Positions 24,712 to 33,678 of a stretch of 64,000 nt of DNA are shown here, piece by piece (the stretch's first letter is position 1; the number at the start of each line of letters is the position of its first letter). Made by a program: the position numbers and the translations under genes. Source of the DNA: Nonomuraea thailandensis (GTDB lineage Bacteria; Actinomycetota; Actinomycetes; Streptosporangiales; Streptosporangiaceae); assembly GCF_024172165.1 (NCBI RefSeq), contig NZ_JAMZEB010000002.1, forward strand, positions 12,235,501 to 12,299,500, read 5' to 3'. The notes below the pieces were generated by a model. The model made no database searches. It was not told the DNA's origin and worked only from the letters and a program-made list of their open reading frames with translations.

Positions 24712-26314
24712 CCTGCGCATAGGGATCGACGTCGGCGGCACGAACACCGACGCGGTCGTGCTCGACGCCGACGGCCGGGTGATCGCCAAGGCCAAGCGGC
24801 CGACCACCCCCGAGGTGACCGAGGGCCTGCGGGCGGCACTCGACGCGGTGCTCGCGGAGCTCGGCGGCGGCCGGGAGGACGTCACGCGGGTCATGCTCGG
24901 AACCACGCACGCCACGAACGCCATCCTGGAGCGGCGCGGCCTCGGCCGGGTGGCCGTGGTGCGGCTGGGCGCGCCCGCCACCACCGCCGTGCCGCCGCTC
25001 TCCGACTGGCCGGATGACCTGCGCAAGGCCGTCTCGGCGGGCGAGGCCGTCGTGCCCGGCGGCCACTACGTGGACGGGCGCGAGATCAGCCCGCTCGACC
25101 TGGACGCCGTCCGCCGCTTCCTGGACGGCGTACGGGCCGACGCCGTGGCCGTCACCAGCGTGTTCAGCCCCGCCGACGACGCCCACGAGCGGCGGGTCGC
25201 GGAGCTGGTCGGGACCGAGTACGGCCTGCCGGTCTCGGTGAGCTGCGAGATCGGCTCGCTGGGCCTGCTGGAGCGCGAGAACGCGACCGTGCTGAACGCC
25301 GCCCTCTACGGCGTCGCCGCCCACGTCACCGGCGCCCTGGTCACGGCGCTGGCGGAGCGGGGCCTGGGAGCGCGGCCGTACCTGGCGCAGAACGACGGCA
25401 CGCTCATGACGCTGGAGCACGCCGCCCGGCTGCCCGTCTCCACGATCGGCTCAGGCCCGGCGAACTCCCTGCGGGGCGCCGCGTACCTGTCGGGCGTGGC
25501 CGACGCGGTCGTGGTGGACGTGGGCGGCACGTCCACGGACCTCGGCGTGCTGACCGGCGGCTTCCCCCGGGAGTCGGCGGCGGCGGTGGAGATCGGCGGG
25601 GTGCTGACCAACTTCCGCATGCCCGACATCCTGGCCATCGCGCTCGGCGGCGGCACCGTCGTGCGCCGGCACGGCATCGGCCCCGACTCGGTCGGCTACC
25701 GGATCGTGCGGGAGGCGCTGGTGTTCGGCGGGGCGACGGCGACGATGACGGACGCGGCCGTCGCGGCGGGCCGCACCCCGCCGGGCGCCGAGGACTGGCG
25801 CGACCGCCTCCGGGGTGACAGGCGGGCTGACGGGCAGGGCGACGGGCAGGGCGACAGGCAGGGCGACAGGCAGGGTGACATGTCGGAAGAAAAGGCAGAC
25901 ATTCTGGAAAGCGCGGTTACCCTCGCCGACGAGATGATGATCGACGCCGTGGACCGGATGACGCTCGGCAGGACCGACCGGCCCCTGGTGGCGGTGGGGG
26001 GCGGGGCGTTCCTGCTGCCCGATCACATCCCCGGGGTGAGCCGCGTGATCAGGCCGGAGCACGCCGAGGTGGCCAACGCCGTGGGGGCCGCCATCGCCCT
26101 GGCGAGCGGCAGAGTCGATACGATCTTGCCAGCGGGAGACAGCCGGGCGGCGGCGATCGAGAGCGCCAAGGAGGAGGCGCGGGCGCGGGCCGTGGCAGCG
26201 GGGGCCGACCCCGCCGGAGTCGAGATCGTGGACCTCCTGGAGGTGCCGCTGAGCTATCTCTCCGAGCCCGCCGTGCGGGTGCACGTCAAAGCAGCCGGAC
26301 CCCTCGCCCGGTGA
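24704..26314 (+). CDS. Hydantoinase/oxoprolinase-family ATP-dependent protein (HyuA-like)
   Basis: A 536-residue member of the acetone-carboxylase/oxoprolinase/HyuA family with an actin-like ATPase fold. Motifs are GIDVGGTNTDAVVLD (phosphate 1), LGTTHATNAILER, VVVDVGGTSTDLGVL (phosphate 2) and VAVGGGAFLLPDHI. It is shorter than classic HyuA but normal for the DUF917-linked clade. Such enzymes use ATP to open cyclic amides. Residues 372-391 hold a repeat-derived insertion (units DGQG and DRQG) encoded by 12-bp tandem repeats. The ABC importer genes follow, so the substrate is probably imported by them. Confidence 0.85.
   Translation: MADLRIGIDVGGTNTDAVVLDADGRVIAKAKRPTTPEVTEGLRAALDAVLAELGGGREDVTRVMLGTTHATNAILERRGLGRVAVVRLGAPATTAVPPLSDWPDDLRKAVSAGEAVVPGGHYVDGREISPLDLDAVRRFLDGVRADAVAVTSVFSPADDAHERRVAELVGTEYGLPVSVSCEIGSLGLLERENATVLNAALYGVAAHVTGALVTALAERGLGARPYLAQNDGTLMTLEHAARLPVSTIGSGPANSLRGAAYLSGVADAVVVDVGGTSTDLGVLTGGFPRESAAAVEIGGVLTNFRMPDILAIALGGGTVVRRHGIGPDSVGYRIVREALVFGGATATMTDAAVAAGRTPPGAEDWRDRLRGDRRADGQGDGQGDRQGDRQGDMSEEKADILESAVTLADEMMIDAVDRMTLGRTDRPLVAVGGGAFLLPDHIPGVSRVIRPEHAEVANAVGAAIALASGRVDTILPAGDSRAAAIESAKEEARARAVAAGADPAGVEIVDLLEVPLSYLSEPAVRVHVKAAGPLAR
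25817..25876 (+). repeat. 12-bp in-frame tandem repeat (five units)
   Basis: Units of GACGGGCAGGGC or GACAGGCAGGGC follow one another from 25829; the first unit (25817-25828) is degenerate and the last differs at one base. They encode DRRA, DGQG, DGQG, DRQG and DRQG within the hydantoinase-like protein, so copy-number change would keep the frame. Confidence 0.85.
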
Positions 26315-26336
26315 CACATCGAAAGGACCCCCCACC

Positions 26337-27953
26337 ATGCGCTGGCACAAGCGTCTGCTCGTCGCCGGGGTAGCCGGTGTCCTCGCCCTGACGGCCTCCG
26401 CGTGCGCGGGCGGCCAGGTGCGCGGCGCGGGCGGGACGCCCCGGCCGCAGGCGAGCAGCGGCAGTCCGGCGGATCAGACCGGCGGGCAGGCCAACGACAG
26501 CACGTTCGTCTACGCGCCGAACTCCGACGTGGTCACCGACTGGGACCCGGCGACCTCCTACTCCAACGAGATCGTCGCCCTGGCCAACATCTACGAGGGT
26601 CTCACCAGGTACAACTCCCAGACCAAGCAGGCCGAGCCGCGCCTGGCGACCGAGTGGACCTCCTCGGGCGACGGCAAGGAGTGGACGTTCAAGCTGCGGC
26701 AGAACGTCAAGTTCCACACCGGCGACCCGATGGACGCCGAGGCCGCCAAGAAGGCGATCGAGCGGACGATCGAGAAGAAGGGCGGCGCCGCCTACATCTG
26801 GGACCCGGTGGAGAAGATCGAGGCGGTGGACGCGGGCACGCTGAAGTTCACGCTCGAGTACGCCGCCCCGCTCGACCTGATCAGCTCCTCCGGCTACGCC
26901 GCCTGGATCTACGACGTGGACGCCGTGGACGCCGACGGCAGGACGACCGCCGGCACCGGCCCGTACACGATCGACTCCTGGCGCAAGGGCGAGGAGAACG
27001 AGCTGACGCTGAAGGCGTTCCAGGACTACTGGGGCGGCTGGAAGCCCGAGCAGTACAAGAAGGTCGCCTTCCGCGTCACCCCGGAGATCACCACCGCCTG
27101 GCAGCTCCTGCAGAAGGGCGAGGTGAACTGGGTCAGGCGGCTGAACCCGCAGCTCTTCGCCCAGGCCGGCAGCACGCCGGGCGTGCAGAGCGCGCAGACG
27201 GAGTCGTTCCAGAACCTGCTGGTGCTGTTCAACACCGCCGACGGCCCCACCAAGGACGTCAGGGTGCGGCAGGCGCTGCAGCTCGCGATCGACTACGACG
27301 GCCTGGCGGCGGCGCTGGAGGGCTCGGGCGTCAAGGCCAGCGGCCTGGTGCCGCAGGGCCTGCTCGGCCACGTGGAGGGCATGGCGCCCAAGCAGGACCT
27401 GCCCAGGGCCCAGCAGCTGCTCGCCGACGCCGGGTACGGCCCCGACCTGGAGGAGCTGGAGCTCGACCTGACCTACGCCGTCGGCGACGAGGACCAGAAA
27501 CTGCTGGTGACGCTGCTCGGCTCGACGCTGAAGCAGCTCAACGTGACGCTGCGGGCCAAGCCCATGAGCTGGGGCGCGCAGTGGGACCTGGGCAAGAAGC
27601 GCGGCCAGGACGTCTTCGTCATGTACTGGTACCCGGACTATCCGGACGCCTACTCCTGGTTCCTCAACGTGTTCAAGAGCGCCGACAAGCCGCAGTTCAA
27701 CCTGTCCTACCTGAAGAACCCGGAGATCGACGCGGCCATCGGCAAGCTGCCCGAGCTGACGGCCACGGACCGGGCGGCGGCCGAGGAGGAGTACAGGAAG
27801 CTCCAGCAGAAGATCATCCAGGAGGAGGCGGCGGTCGCGGCGCCGTACGTGCAGCGCTACCAGCGCGCGCTGTCGGCGGACGTCCAGGGTTACCAGGACA
27901 ATCCGGCCTATCCCAGCGTGGTCTTCTTCTACGACCTCACGCGCGCAAGCTAG
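26337..27953 (+). CDS. ABC transporter substrate-binding lipoprotein (family 5, Dpp/Opp type)
   Basis: A 538-residue extracytoplasmic binding protein. The signal peptide ends in a lipobox (LTASAC, lipidated Cys23), followed by a Gly/Ser/Gln-rich linker and the SBP family 5 fold: PRLATEWTSSGDGKEWTFKL, NVKFHTGDPMDAEAAKKAIE, GTGPYTIDSW. Family members bind peptides, nickel or small organic ligands. The operon suggests a cyclic amide or its product as ligand. An orphan paralogue lies at 35748-37307. Permease and ATPase genes follow with spacing of three bases or with overlaps. Confidence 0.9.
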   Translation: MRWHKRLLVAGVAGVLALTASACAGGQVRGAGGTPRPQASSGSPADQTGGQANDSTFVYAPNSDVVTDWDPATSYSNEIVALANIYEGLTRYNSQTKQAEPRLATEWTSSGDGKEWTFKLRQNVKFHTGDPMDAEAAKKAIERTIEKKGGAAYIWDPVEKIEAVDAGTLKFTLEYAAPLDLISSSGYAAWIYDVDAVDADGRTTAGTGPYTIDSWRKGEENELTLKAFQDYWGGWKPEQYKKVAFRVTPEITTAWQLLQKGEVNWVRRLNPQLFAQAGSTPGVQSAQTESFQNLLVLFNTADGPTKDVRVRQALQLAIDYDGLAAALEGSGVKASGLVPQGLLGHVEGMAPKQDLPRAQQLLADAGYGPDLEELELDLTYAVGDEDQKLLVTLLGSTLKQLNVTLRAKPMSWGAQWDLGKKRGQDVFVMYWYPDYPDAYSWFLNVFKSADKPQFNLSYLKNPEIDAAIGKLPELTATDRAAAEEEYRKLQQKIIQEEAAVAAPYVQRYQRALSADVQGYQDNPAYPSVVFFYDLTRAS

Positions 27954-27956
27954 GCC

Positions 27957-28973
27957 GTGCTCCGCCATCTGGCCCGCCGGCTCGGCCAGGCCCTCCTGGT
28001 CGTGGCCGGCGTGGTCGTGCTCACCTTCGCGATCATGCGGCTGGTGCCCGGCGACCCGGCGGTCGCGTTCGCCGGGCCGAAGGCCACGCCTGAGCAGCTC
28101 GCCGAGGCCCGCGCCCGCTTCGGCCTGGACGACCCGCTGCCCGTGCAGCTGCTGAACTACGCGCGCGACCTGGTCACCGGCGACTGGGGGACGAGCCTGC
28201 GCACCAGGCAGCCCGTGCGCGACGACCTCTACCTGGCCTTCCCCGCCTCCCTGGAGCTGGTCGGGGCGGCGCTGCTCGTCGCGATCGCGGTGGGCGTCCC
28301 GCTGGGGGTGCTCGCCGCCCGCCACAAGAGGCGGCTGCCGGACTTCGGGGTGCGGCTGGGCAGCATGCTGGCCGTCTCCGTGCCGGTCTTCTGGCTGGCC
28401 CTGGCGCTGCAGACGGTGTTCGCCGGCAACCTCGGCTGGTTCCCGATCGCCGGCGAGTACGACACCTCCCTCGACACCACCAGCCCGCTCACCCTCTGGA
28501 CGAACATCACCATCGTCGACGCCCTCATCACCGGCAACTGGCCCATCTTCACCAGCACCCTCGAACACCTGGTGCTGCCCGCCCTGGTCGTGGCCGCCTA
28601 CCCCACGGGGGTGATCGCCCAGATGACCAGGGCCGCGCTGATCGAGGAGTCGGGCCAGGACCACGCCAGGCTGGAGCGGGCGCTCGGGTTCGGCGAGACG
28701 TCGATCCTGACCAGGTTCGCGCTGCGGCCCGCGCTGAGCCCGGTGCTGTCGCTGATCGCGCTGGTCTTCGCGTACGCGATCGTCAACGGTTTCCTGGTCG
28801 AGGCCGTCTTCAACTGGCCGGGCCTGGGCCGCTACGCCGCCGAGTCGATCCGGGCGCTCGACACCCCGGGCATCGCGGGCGTCACCCTGCTGGTCGCCCT
28901 GGTGTACGTGCTGGCCAACCTGGTCGTGGACGTCCTCCAGGGCTTCGTCGATCCCCGCACGAGGTCCCGATGA
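27957..28973 (+). CDS. ABC transporter permease (DppB/OppB type)
   Basis: A 338-residue inner-membrane protein with about six helices. The N-terminus (ARRLGQALLVVAGVVVLTFA, then RLVPGDPAV) and the C-terminal EAVFNWPGLGRYAAESIRALD are hallmarks of DppB-type permeases. The coupling EAA loop is LIEESGQDHARLERALG. It forms a heterodimer with the next gene's product. GTG 27957 starts three bases after the binding-protein stop; the end overlaps the next gene by ATGA. Confidence 0.92.
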   Translation: MLRHLARRLGQALLVVAGVVVLTFAIMRLVPGDPAVAFAGPKATPEQLAEARARFGLDDPLPVQLLNYARDLVTGDWGTSLRTRQPVRDDLYLAFPASLELVGAALLVAIAVGVPLGVLAARHKRRLPDFGVRLGSMLAVSVPVFWLALALQTVFAGNLGWFPIAGEYDTSLDTTSPLTLWTNITIVDALITGNWPIFTSTLEHLVLPALVVAAYPTGVIAQMTRAALIEESGQDHARLERALGFGETSILTRFALRPALSPVLSLIALVFAYAIVNGFLVEAVFNWPGLGRYAAESIRALDTPGIAGVTLLVALVYVLANLVVDVLQGFVDPRTRSR

Positions 28974-29824
28974 CGACGGATGCGCAACCGCTGCGCCGCG
29001 GCCTGCTGCCCCGCGTCCCCGACCGGTTCGCCGCGTTGGGGGCGGTGCTGCTCGCGGTCGTCGTGCTGGCCGCGCTGCTGGCGCCGTGGCTGGCGCCGTA
29101 CCCGCTGGACGAGCCGCGCCCGCTGGAGCGGCTGCTGCCGCCGAGCGGCGCCCACTGGTTCGGCACCGACCAGGTCGGGCGGGACGTGCTCACCCGGATC
29201 CTGTACGGCGGACGCACCTCGCTGACCATCGCCGTGGCCGTGCTGGGCGTCTCGGCGGCCGTCGGGGTGACGCTGGGCGTGGTCGCCGGGTACGCGGGCG
29301 GCTGGCTCAGGGACGTGATCATGCGGGTCACGGACGTGTTCCTGGCCTTCCCCGCGCTGCTGCTCTCCCTGGCGCTGGCCGTCGTGCTGCAGCCCAGCGT
29401 GAACACCGTGATCCTGGCCATCGCGGTGACCTGGTGGCCGTGGTACACCCGGCTGGCCGCCTCCGTGGCCGCCTCGATCGCCACCCGCCCGTACGTGGAC
29501 GCCGCCCGCTGCCTCGGCGTGCCCGCCCCGCTGATCATCGTGCGGCACGTGCTGCCGAACTCGCTCACCCCCGTCCTGGTGCAGCTCTCGCTGGACGCGG
29601 GCGGGGTGATCCTGACCTCGGCGGCGCTGTCGTACCTGGGGCTGGGCGCGCAGGAGCCGACGGCGGAGTGGGGGCTGATGGTGCAGCAGGGGCAGACGCT
29701 GTTCACCACGAACTGGTGGGTGGTGACCTTCCCGGGGCTGGCGATCCTGGTGACGGCGTTCGCGTTCAACGTGCTGGGCGAGGGGTTGCGCAACGCGCTC
29801 GACCCCCGAGCGGAGGTCAGGTGA
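28970..29824 (+). CDS. ABC transporter permease (DppC/OppC type)
   Basis: A 284-residue membrane permease of about six helices, with HWFGTDQVGRDVLTRILYG (conserved DppC periplasmic entry) and VDAARCLGVPAPLIIVRHVLPN (EAA coupling loop). GAQEPTAEWGLMV near the C-terminus is also characteristic. It pairs with the DppB-type protein. Both ends overlap neighbours by four bases (ATGA before, GTGA after), so translation of the importer is coupled throughout. Confidence 0.92.
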   Translation: MTTDAQPLRRGLLPRVPDRFAALGAVLLAVVVLAALLAPWLAPYPLDEPRPLERLLPPSGAHWFGTDQVGRDVLTRILYGGRTSLTIAVAVLGVSAAVGVTLGVVAGYAGGWLRDVIMRVTDVFLAFPALLLSLALAVVLQPSVNTVILAIAVTWWPWYTRLAASVAASIATRPYVDAARCLGVPAPLIIVRHVLPNSLTPVLVQLSLDAGGVILTSAALSYLGLGAQEPTAEWGLMVQQGQTLFTTNWWVVTFPGLAILVTAFAFNVLGEGLRNALDPRAEVR

Positions 29825-30558
29825 TCGAGGTACGCGATCTCCAGGTCCGGTACGGCGGGCGGCTCGTCGCCGACGTGCCCGCGCTGGACGTGGGCGCGGG
29901 GGAGTGCGTGGCGATCGTGGGGGAGAGCGGGTCGGGCAAGTCCACGACGCTGCTCTCGCTGCTCGGCCTCACCGAGAACGCCGAAATTTCAGGACATGTA
30001 CGCGTATGTGGCGTGGACGTGCTCAGCGCCTCCCAGAAGGCGCTCCGCGAGATCCGCGGCGCCCGCGCGGCCCTGGTCATGCAGTCGCCGCAGGCCGCGC
30101 TCAGCCCCGCCACCCGCCTCGGCGTGCTCCTGCGCCGCGCGCTCAAGCTGCACGGCAGGCCGGCCACGGACGAGGTCATGGCGCGGGCCCTGGAGGCGGT
30201 CGTGCTCGACCGCGAGATCCTGCGCCGCTACCCCCACGAGATCTCCGGCGGCCAGGCCCAGCGCTTCGCCATCGCGCTGGCCATCGCCCTGGGCGCCGAG
30301 GTCATCCTGGCCGACGAGCCCACCAGCGCGCTGGACGTGACCGTACAGGCCGAGGTGGTCGGCGTGCTGCGGCGGCTGCGGGCCGAGCGGGGCCTGGCGC
30401 TCCTGCTGGTCTCCCACGACCTGGCGCTGGTCTCGACGATCGCCGACCGGGTGCTCGTCATGAAGGACGGCGCGGTCGTGGAGTCGGGGCCCGCCGCCGA
30501 GGTGCTGGCGCAGCCGTCCCACCCCTACACCCGAGAGCTGCTGGAGGCGCTGCCGTGA
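29821..30558 (+). CDS. ABC transporter ATPase (DppD/OppD type)
   Basis: A 245-residue ATPase: Walker A GESGSGKST, Q-loop near VMQSPQAALSP, signature ISGGQAQR, Walker B VILADEPTSALD, and switch His in LLLVSHDLALV. It is shorter than classic DppD and lacks the C-terminal oligopeptide-transporter cysteine domain, which its partner has. The start is GTG 29821 inside the GTGA overlap, not the longer frame reaching back into the permease gene. Confidence 0.9.
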   Translation: MIEVRDLQVRYGGRLVADVPALDVGAGECVAIVGESGSGKSTTLLSLLGLTENAEISGHVRVCGVDVLSASQKALREIRGARAALVMQSPQAALSPATRLGVLLRRALKLHGRPATDEVMARALEAVVLDREILRRYPHEISGGQAQRFAIALAIALGAEVILADEPTSALDVTVQAEVVGVLRRLRAERGLALLLVSHDLALVSTIADRVLVMKDGAVVESGPAAEVLAQPSHPYTRELLEALP

Positions 30559-31427
30559 CCACGCTGAGGGCCGAACGGGTGACGCTCGGGTACGGCCGCC
30601 GCCCGGTCGTGCACGACGTGAGCCTGGACATCACCGAGGGCGGCGTGGGCCTGATCGGGGAGAGCGGCTCGGGCAAGACGACGCTGGCGCGCGCGTTCCT
30701 GGGCCTCCTGAGCCCCATGTCCGGAAATATCTGGTACGGCGACCAGAACCTCAAGAAGGCGGATCTGAGGGCGTTCAGGAAGGACGTGCAGCCCGTCTTC
30801 CAGGCCGAGGCGCTCGATCCCAGGATGCGCGTCGGCCGCTCCATCGCCGAGGCGCTCCCGCGCGCCGCCCGCGCCCGTGTCGCCGAGTTGCTGGAACAGG
30901 TCGGCCTGGACCCCGAGCTGGCCGGCCGCCGCCCGCACCAGCTCTCGGGCGGCCAGCGCCAGCGCGTGGTGATCGCCCGGGCCCTGGCCGTCGGCCCCCG
31001 CCTGCTCATCCTGGACGAGCCCACCAGCGCGCTGGACGTCACCGTCCAGGCCAGGATCCTCGACCTGCTGGCCTCGCTGGAGACCGAGCGCCTGCTCATC
31101 ACGCACAACCTGGCCGTGGTGGAACGGCTCTGCCGCACCTCGCACGTGCTCTTCGCGGGCCGCGTGGTCGAGTCGGGCCCCACCTCGCAGCTCCTGGCGA
31201 ACCCGGCCCACCCGTACACCAGGGCGCTGCGCGACGCGGTGCCCAGGCTGGGCGGCGCCCCGCCGGAGGCAACGGGCAGGACGGAAGCGGTCCCCGCCGC
31301 GACGGGCTGCCCGTTCAGGCTGCGCTGCCCGCTGGCCGTGCCCGGGTGCGAGCAGGCGCCCGCGCCGCGGGACGTGGCCGGCCGCCAGGTGGCCTGTCAC
31401 CGGGCGGAGGACGTGCTCTCCGCCTGA
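30555..31427 (+). CDS. ABC transporter ATPase (DppF/OppF type)
   Basis: A 290-residue ATPase: Walker A GESGSGKTT, signature LSGGQRQR, Walker B LLILDEPTSALD, H-loop LLITHNLAVV. The C-terminal oligopeptide-transporter domain carries CPFRLRCPLAVPGC and VACH, the cysteine set that holds an iron-sulfur cluster in relatives. GTG 30555 overlaps the preceding stop by four bases. The last 31 bases overlap the convergent MarR gene. It completes the importer. Confidence 0.92.
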   Translation: MTTLRAERVTLGYGRRPVVHDVSLDITEGGVGLIGESGSGKTTLARAFLGLLSPMSGNIWYGDQNLKKADLRAFRKDVQPVFQAEALDPRMRVGRSIAEALPRAARARVAELLEQVGLDPELAGRRPHQLSGGQRQRVVIARALAVGPRLLILDEPTSALDVTVQARILDLLASLETERLLITHNLAVVERLCRTSHVLFAGRVVESGPTSQLLANPAHPYTRALRDAVPRLGGAPPEATGRTEAVPAATGCPFRLRCPLAVPGCEQAPAPRDVAGRQVACHRAEDVLSA

Positions 31428-31876
31428 TTCCTCAGGTACACGCACATGTCGTCGGCGAGCTTGCCCATCAGCCGGGCCAGCTCCGCCCGCTCCGGCTCGG
31501 GCCAGCCGGACAGCACGGCCTCGAACCACTGCGAGGCGGCCCGGCGGCACGCCAGCGCCGCGTGGCCGCCGTCCTCGGTGAGGGCGATGCGCCAGGCCCG
31601 CCCGTCGTCGGGGTCGCGTACCCGCTCCACCAGGCCGCGCCGCTCCAGCGCGGCCACGTGCCGCGTCACGTGCGGGCTCTCGACCTGAAGGCTCTCGGCG
31701 ATCTTCCCGATCCTGCGCGGCTCGCCCGCGTCCAGCAGGTCGACGAGGATCTGGACGTCCGGCCGGTCCAGGCGGATGCCCGCGGCCTCGGTCAGCCGCT
31801 CGTGCGTCTTGGCGCGGTTGAGTGAGGTCGCGAGCCGGCGATAGGCGTCCACCGTACGGTGCAGATTCTCGTCCAT
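31397..31876 (-). CDS. MarR family transcriptional regulator
   Basis: A 159-residue winged-helix regulator. The core is IGKIAESLQVESPHVTRHVA, then ALERRGLVERVRDPDDGRAW, the recognition helix and wing of MarR proteins. It diverges from an MFS drug-type exporter across two inverted operator copies, the classic arrangement for repression of an efflux pump relieved by its ligand. Its 3' end overlaps the convergent ABC ATPase gene by 31 bases. Confidence 0.88.
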   Translation of the reverse strand: MDENLHRTVDAYRRLATSLNRAKTHERLTEAAGIRLDRPDVQILVDLLDAGEPRRIGKIAESLQVESPHVTRHVAALERRGLVERVRDPDDGRAWRIALTEDGGHAALACRRAASQWFEAVLSGWPEPERAELARLMGKLADDMCVYLRNQAESTSSAR

Positions 31877-31889
31877 CCGCTTGATTACC

Positions 31890-31934
31890 TAACTTACGTA
31901 TGTATTATCGGTTCTCGGTTACTTACCCAAGTTA
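31890..31934. promoter_or_regulatory. Two inverted MarR operator copies
   Basis: TAACTTACGTATGTAT (31890-31905, plus strand) and TAACTTGGGTAAGTAA (minus strand, 31919-31934) match at 12 of 16 positions. Each is a quasi-palindrome (ACTT...AWGT). They flank the AT-rich region holding both divergent promoters. The ribosome site AAAGGAG for the exporter follows at once. Confidence 0.65.
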
Positions 31935-31949
31935 TCTAAAGGAGCCGAC

Positions 31950-33344
31950 ATGGCGACAGTCGTCGTGCCCGCGTCACGGGCAACGACCAGCCGGAACCCC
32001 TGGCCCGCGGTGATCTCACTGGCCTTCGCCGCCTCCATCGCCGCTCTCCAGAACACCGCGGTGGTTCCGCTGCTTCCCGTGCTGCAACGGGAGCTGAACA
32101 CGTCGTTGAGCGCCGTGAGCTGGACCCTCACGCTGAGCCTGCTGGTGGGCGCGGTGTCCACACCGCTGTTGTCGCGCTTCGGCGACATGTACGGCAGACG
32201 CCGCATGATCCTCGCCGCCCTGACGCTCCTGGTGATCGGCTCCGTCATGGGCGCGCTGGCGACCTCGCTGACCTGGCTGATCGTGGCACGGGTGTTGCAG
32301 GGCTTCGTGTCCGCGCTGGTGCCGCTGTCGATCGGGGTGGTCCGGGACTCCCTGCCCAGGCAGCAGCTCGCGACCGGCATCGGGGTGCTGAGCGCGACCA
32401 TGGGGTTCGGCAGCGGCGGCGGCATGATCCTGGCGGGGCTCGCCTCCGGTGACTACCACCTGGTCTTCTGGATCACCGGCGGCATCTCCCTGGTGGCGGG
32501 CATCGTCGTGGCCTTCCTCGTGCGTGACTCGGCCCCGCCGGTCAAGGGCCGCCCCGACCTGCTGGGGGCGGCGCTGCTGACCGCGTGGCTGGTCGCGCTG
32601 CTGCTGGCCGTCAGCGAGGGCGGCTCCTGGGGCTGGACCTCGCCGGGCGTGCTCGGGCTCTTCGCCGCGGCCGCCGTGCTGGCGGTCGTGTGGGTGCTGG
32701 TCGAGCGCGGGGTGGCCGAGCCGCTGGTGGAGATGGCGATGCTGGTGCACAGGGGAACGGTCGGGGCGACGGTGTCCTCGTTCCTGCTCGGGTTCTCGTT
32801 CTTCACCCTGCTGACCGGCATGTCCGGCTTCGCCCAGGCGCCGGAGGCGGCGGGCGGGCTCGGGGCCACCGTCCTCCAGGTCGGGATCTACCTGCTGCCG
32901 AGCACGCTCTTCATGCTGGTGATCTCGCTGTTCGCGGGCCGGATCATGCGCAGGCTGCCGGCGTCCGCCATGGTGGCGATCGGCTCGGGGGTCACCGCGC
33001 TGGCCGGGCTCTGGCTGGTGGTCCAGCACACGGCGCCGGCGCACCTGTACGTGGCGTCCTCGCTGATGGGCGTGGGCCTCGGCGTCGGCTACGCGGCTCT
33101 GGGCACCATGGCCGTGGAGCACGTGGCTCCGGACAGGACCGCCGTGGCGGCGGGGGTGAACGCCCTGGTCCGCATCGTGGGCGGCAGCGTGGCGGGCGCC
33201 GCGATCGCCGCCGTGCTGGCCGCGGGCGGCGGCTACCCCTGGGTCTTCGGGGCAGCCGCCGGAGCGGGCGTCGTGGCCGCGCTGTTCGCGGCCGGGTACG
33301 GCTATCTCAACCGCGGGCCGGTCACAGCGCCTTCAGGCCACTGA
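31950..33344 (+). CDS. MFS transporter (DHA2, EmrB/QacA-like)
   Basis: A 464-residue exporter with about 14 predicted helices. The DHA2 features are LQNTAVVPLLPVLQRELNTS (motif D1-like helix 1), RFGDMYGRRRMI (motif A) and VLQGFVSALVPLSIGVVRD (motif B with Arg). A proton-driven efflux pump for an amphiphilic drug is the usual role. AAAGGAG lies upstream. MarR repression is likely. The last 23 bases overlap the convergent DUF742 gene. Confidence 0.88.
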   Translation: MATVVVPASRATTSRNPWPAVISLAFAASIAALQNTAVVPLLPVLQRELNTSLSAVSWTLTLSLLVGAVSTPLLSRFGDMYGRRRMILAALTLLVIGSVMGALATSLTWLIVARVLQGFVSALVPLSIGVVRDSLPRQQLATGIGVLSATMGFGSGGGMILAGLASGDYHLVFWITGGISLVAGIVVAFLVRDSAPPVKGRPDLLGAALLTAWLVALLLAVSEGGSWGWTSPGVLGLFAAAAVLAVVWVLVERGVAEPLVEMAMLVHRGTVGATVSSFLLGFSFFTLLTGMSGFAQAPEAAGGLGATVLQVGIYLLPSTLFMLVISLFAGRIMRRLPASAMVAIGSGVTALAGLWLVVQHTAPAHLYVASSLMGVGLGVGYAALGTMAVEHVAPDRTAVAAGVNALVRIVGGSVAGAAIAAVLAAGGGYPWVFGAAAGAGVVAALFAAGYGYLNRGPVTAPSGH

Positions 33345-33678
33345 TCACTTCCAGCAGCACCTTGGCGTCCGGGGCGGGCGGCGGCAGCTCGACCTGCACG
33401 AGTTGCTGGGCGTGCAGGTCGCCGACCAGCACCCGGACCACGCCGATGGGCAGGTTCAGCTCGGCCGCCACGTCCACCAGCCGCGTGGGCTGGGTGCACT
33501 TCTGCAGGATGATGAGGTGCTCGGGGTCGAGGCCGCGGGGCGGCGTGAGGCCGCCGGCGGTGATGATGACCGCGATGAGGTCGATGGCCTCGCTCGCGGG
33601 CACCGTACGGCCCCTGGTCAGCAGGTAGGCGGGGACGATCGGACCGGCGTCCTCGTCCAGCCAGCGCTCTTCAGTCAC
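33322..33678 (-). CDS. DUF742 protein (CvnC-like conservon component)
   Basis: A 118-residue winged-helix-like protein. VPAYLLTRGRT, EHLIILQKCTQPTRLVDVAA and LPIGVVRVLVGDLHAQQLVQV are the DUF742 signature. In Cvn conservons it works with a membrane sensor kinase-like protein (CvnA), a roadblock protein (CvnB) and a small GTPase (CvnD). Here only CvnA and CvnC are present. The GTG start overlaps the upstream kinase stop by eight bases, so the two are coupled. Confidence 0.88.
   Translation of the reverse strand: MTEERWLDEDAGPIVPAYLLTRGRTVPASEAIDLIAVIITAGGLTPPRGLDPEHLIILQKCTQPTRLVDVAAELNLPIGVVRVLVGDLHAQQLVQVELPPPAPDAKVLLEVISGLKAL

Noticed and set aside
26286..28664. A 792-codon minus-strand frame
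   Set aside because: It is antisense to the binding-protein and permease genes, which have clear signal peptide, motifs and coupled starts.
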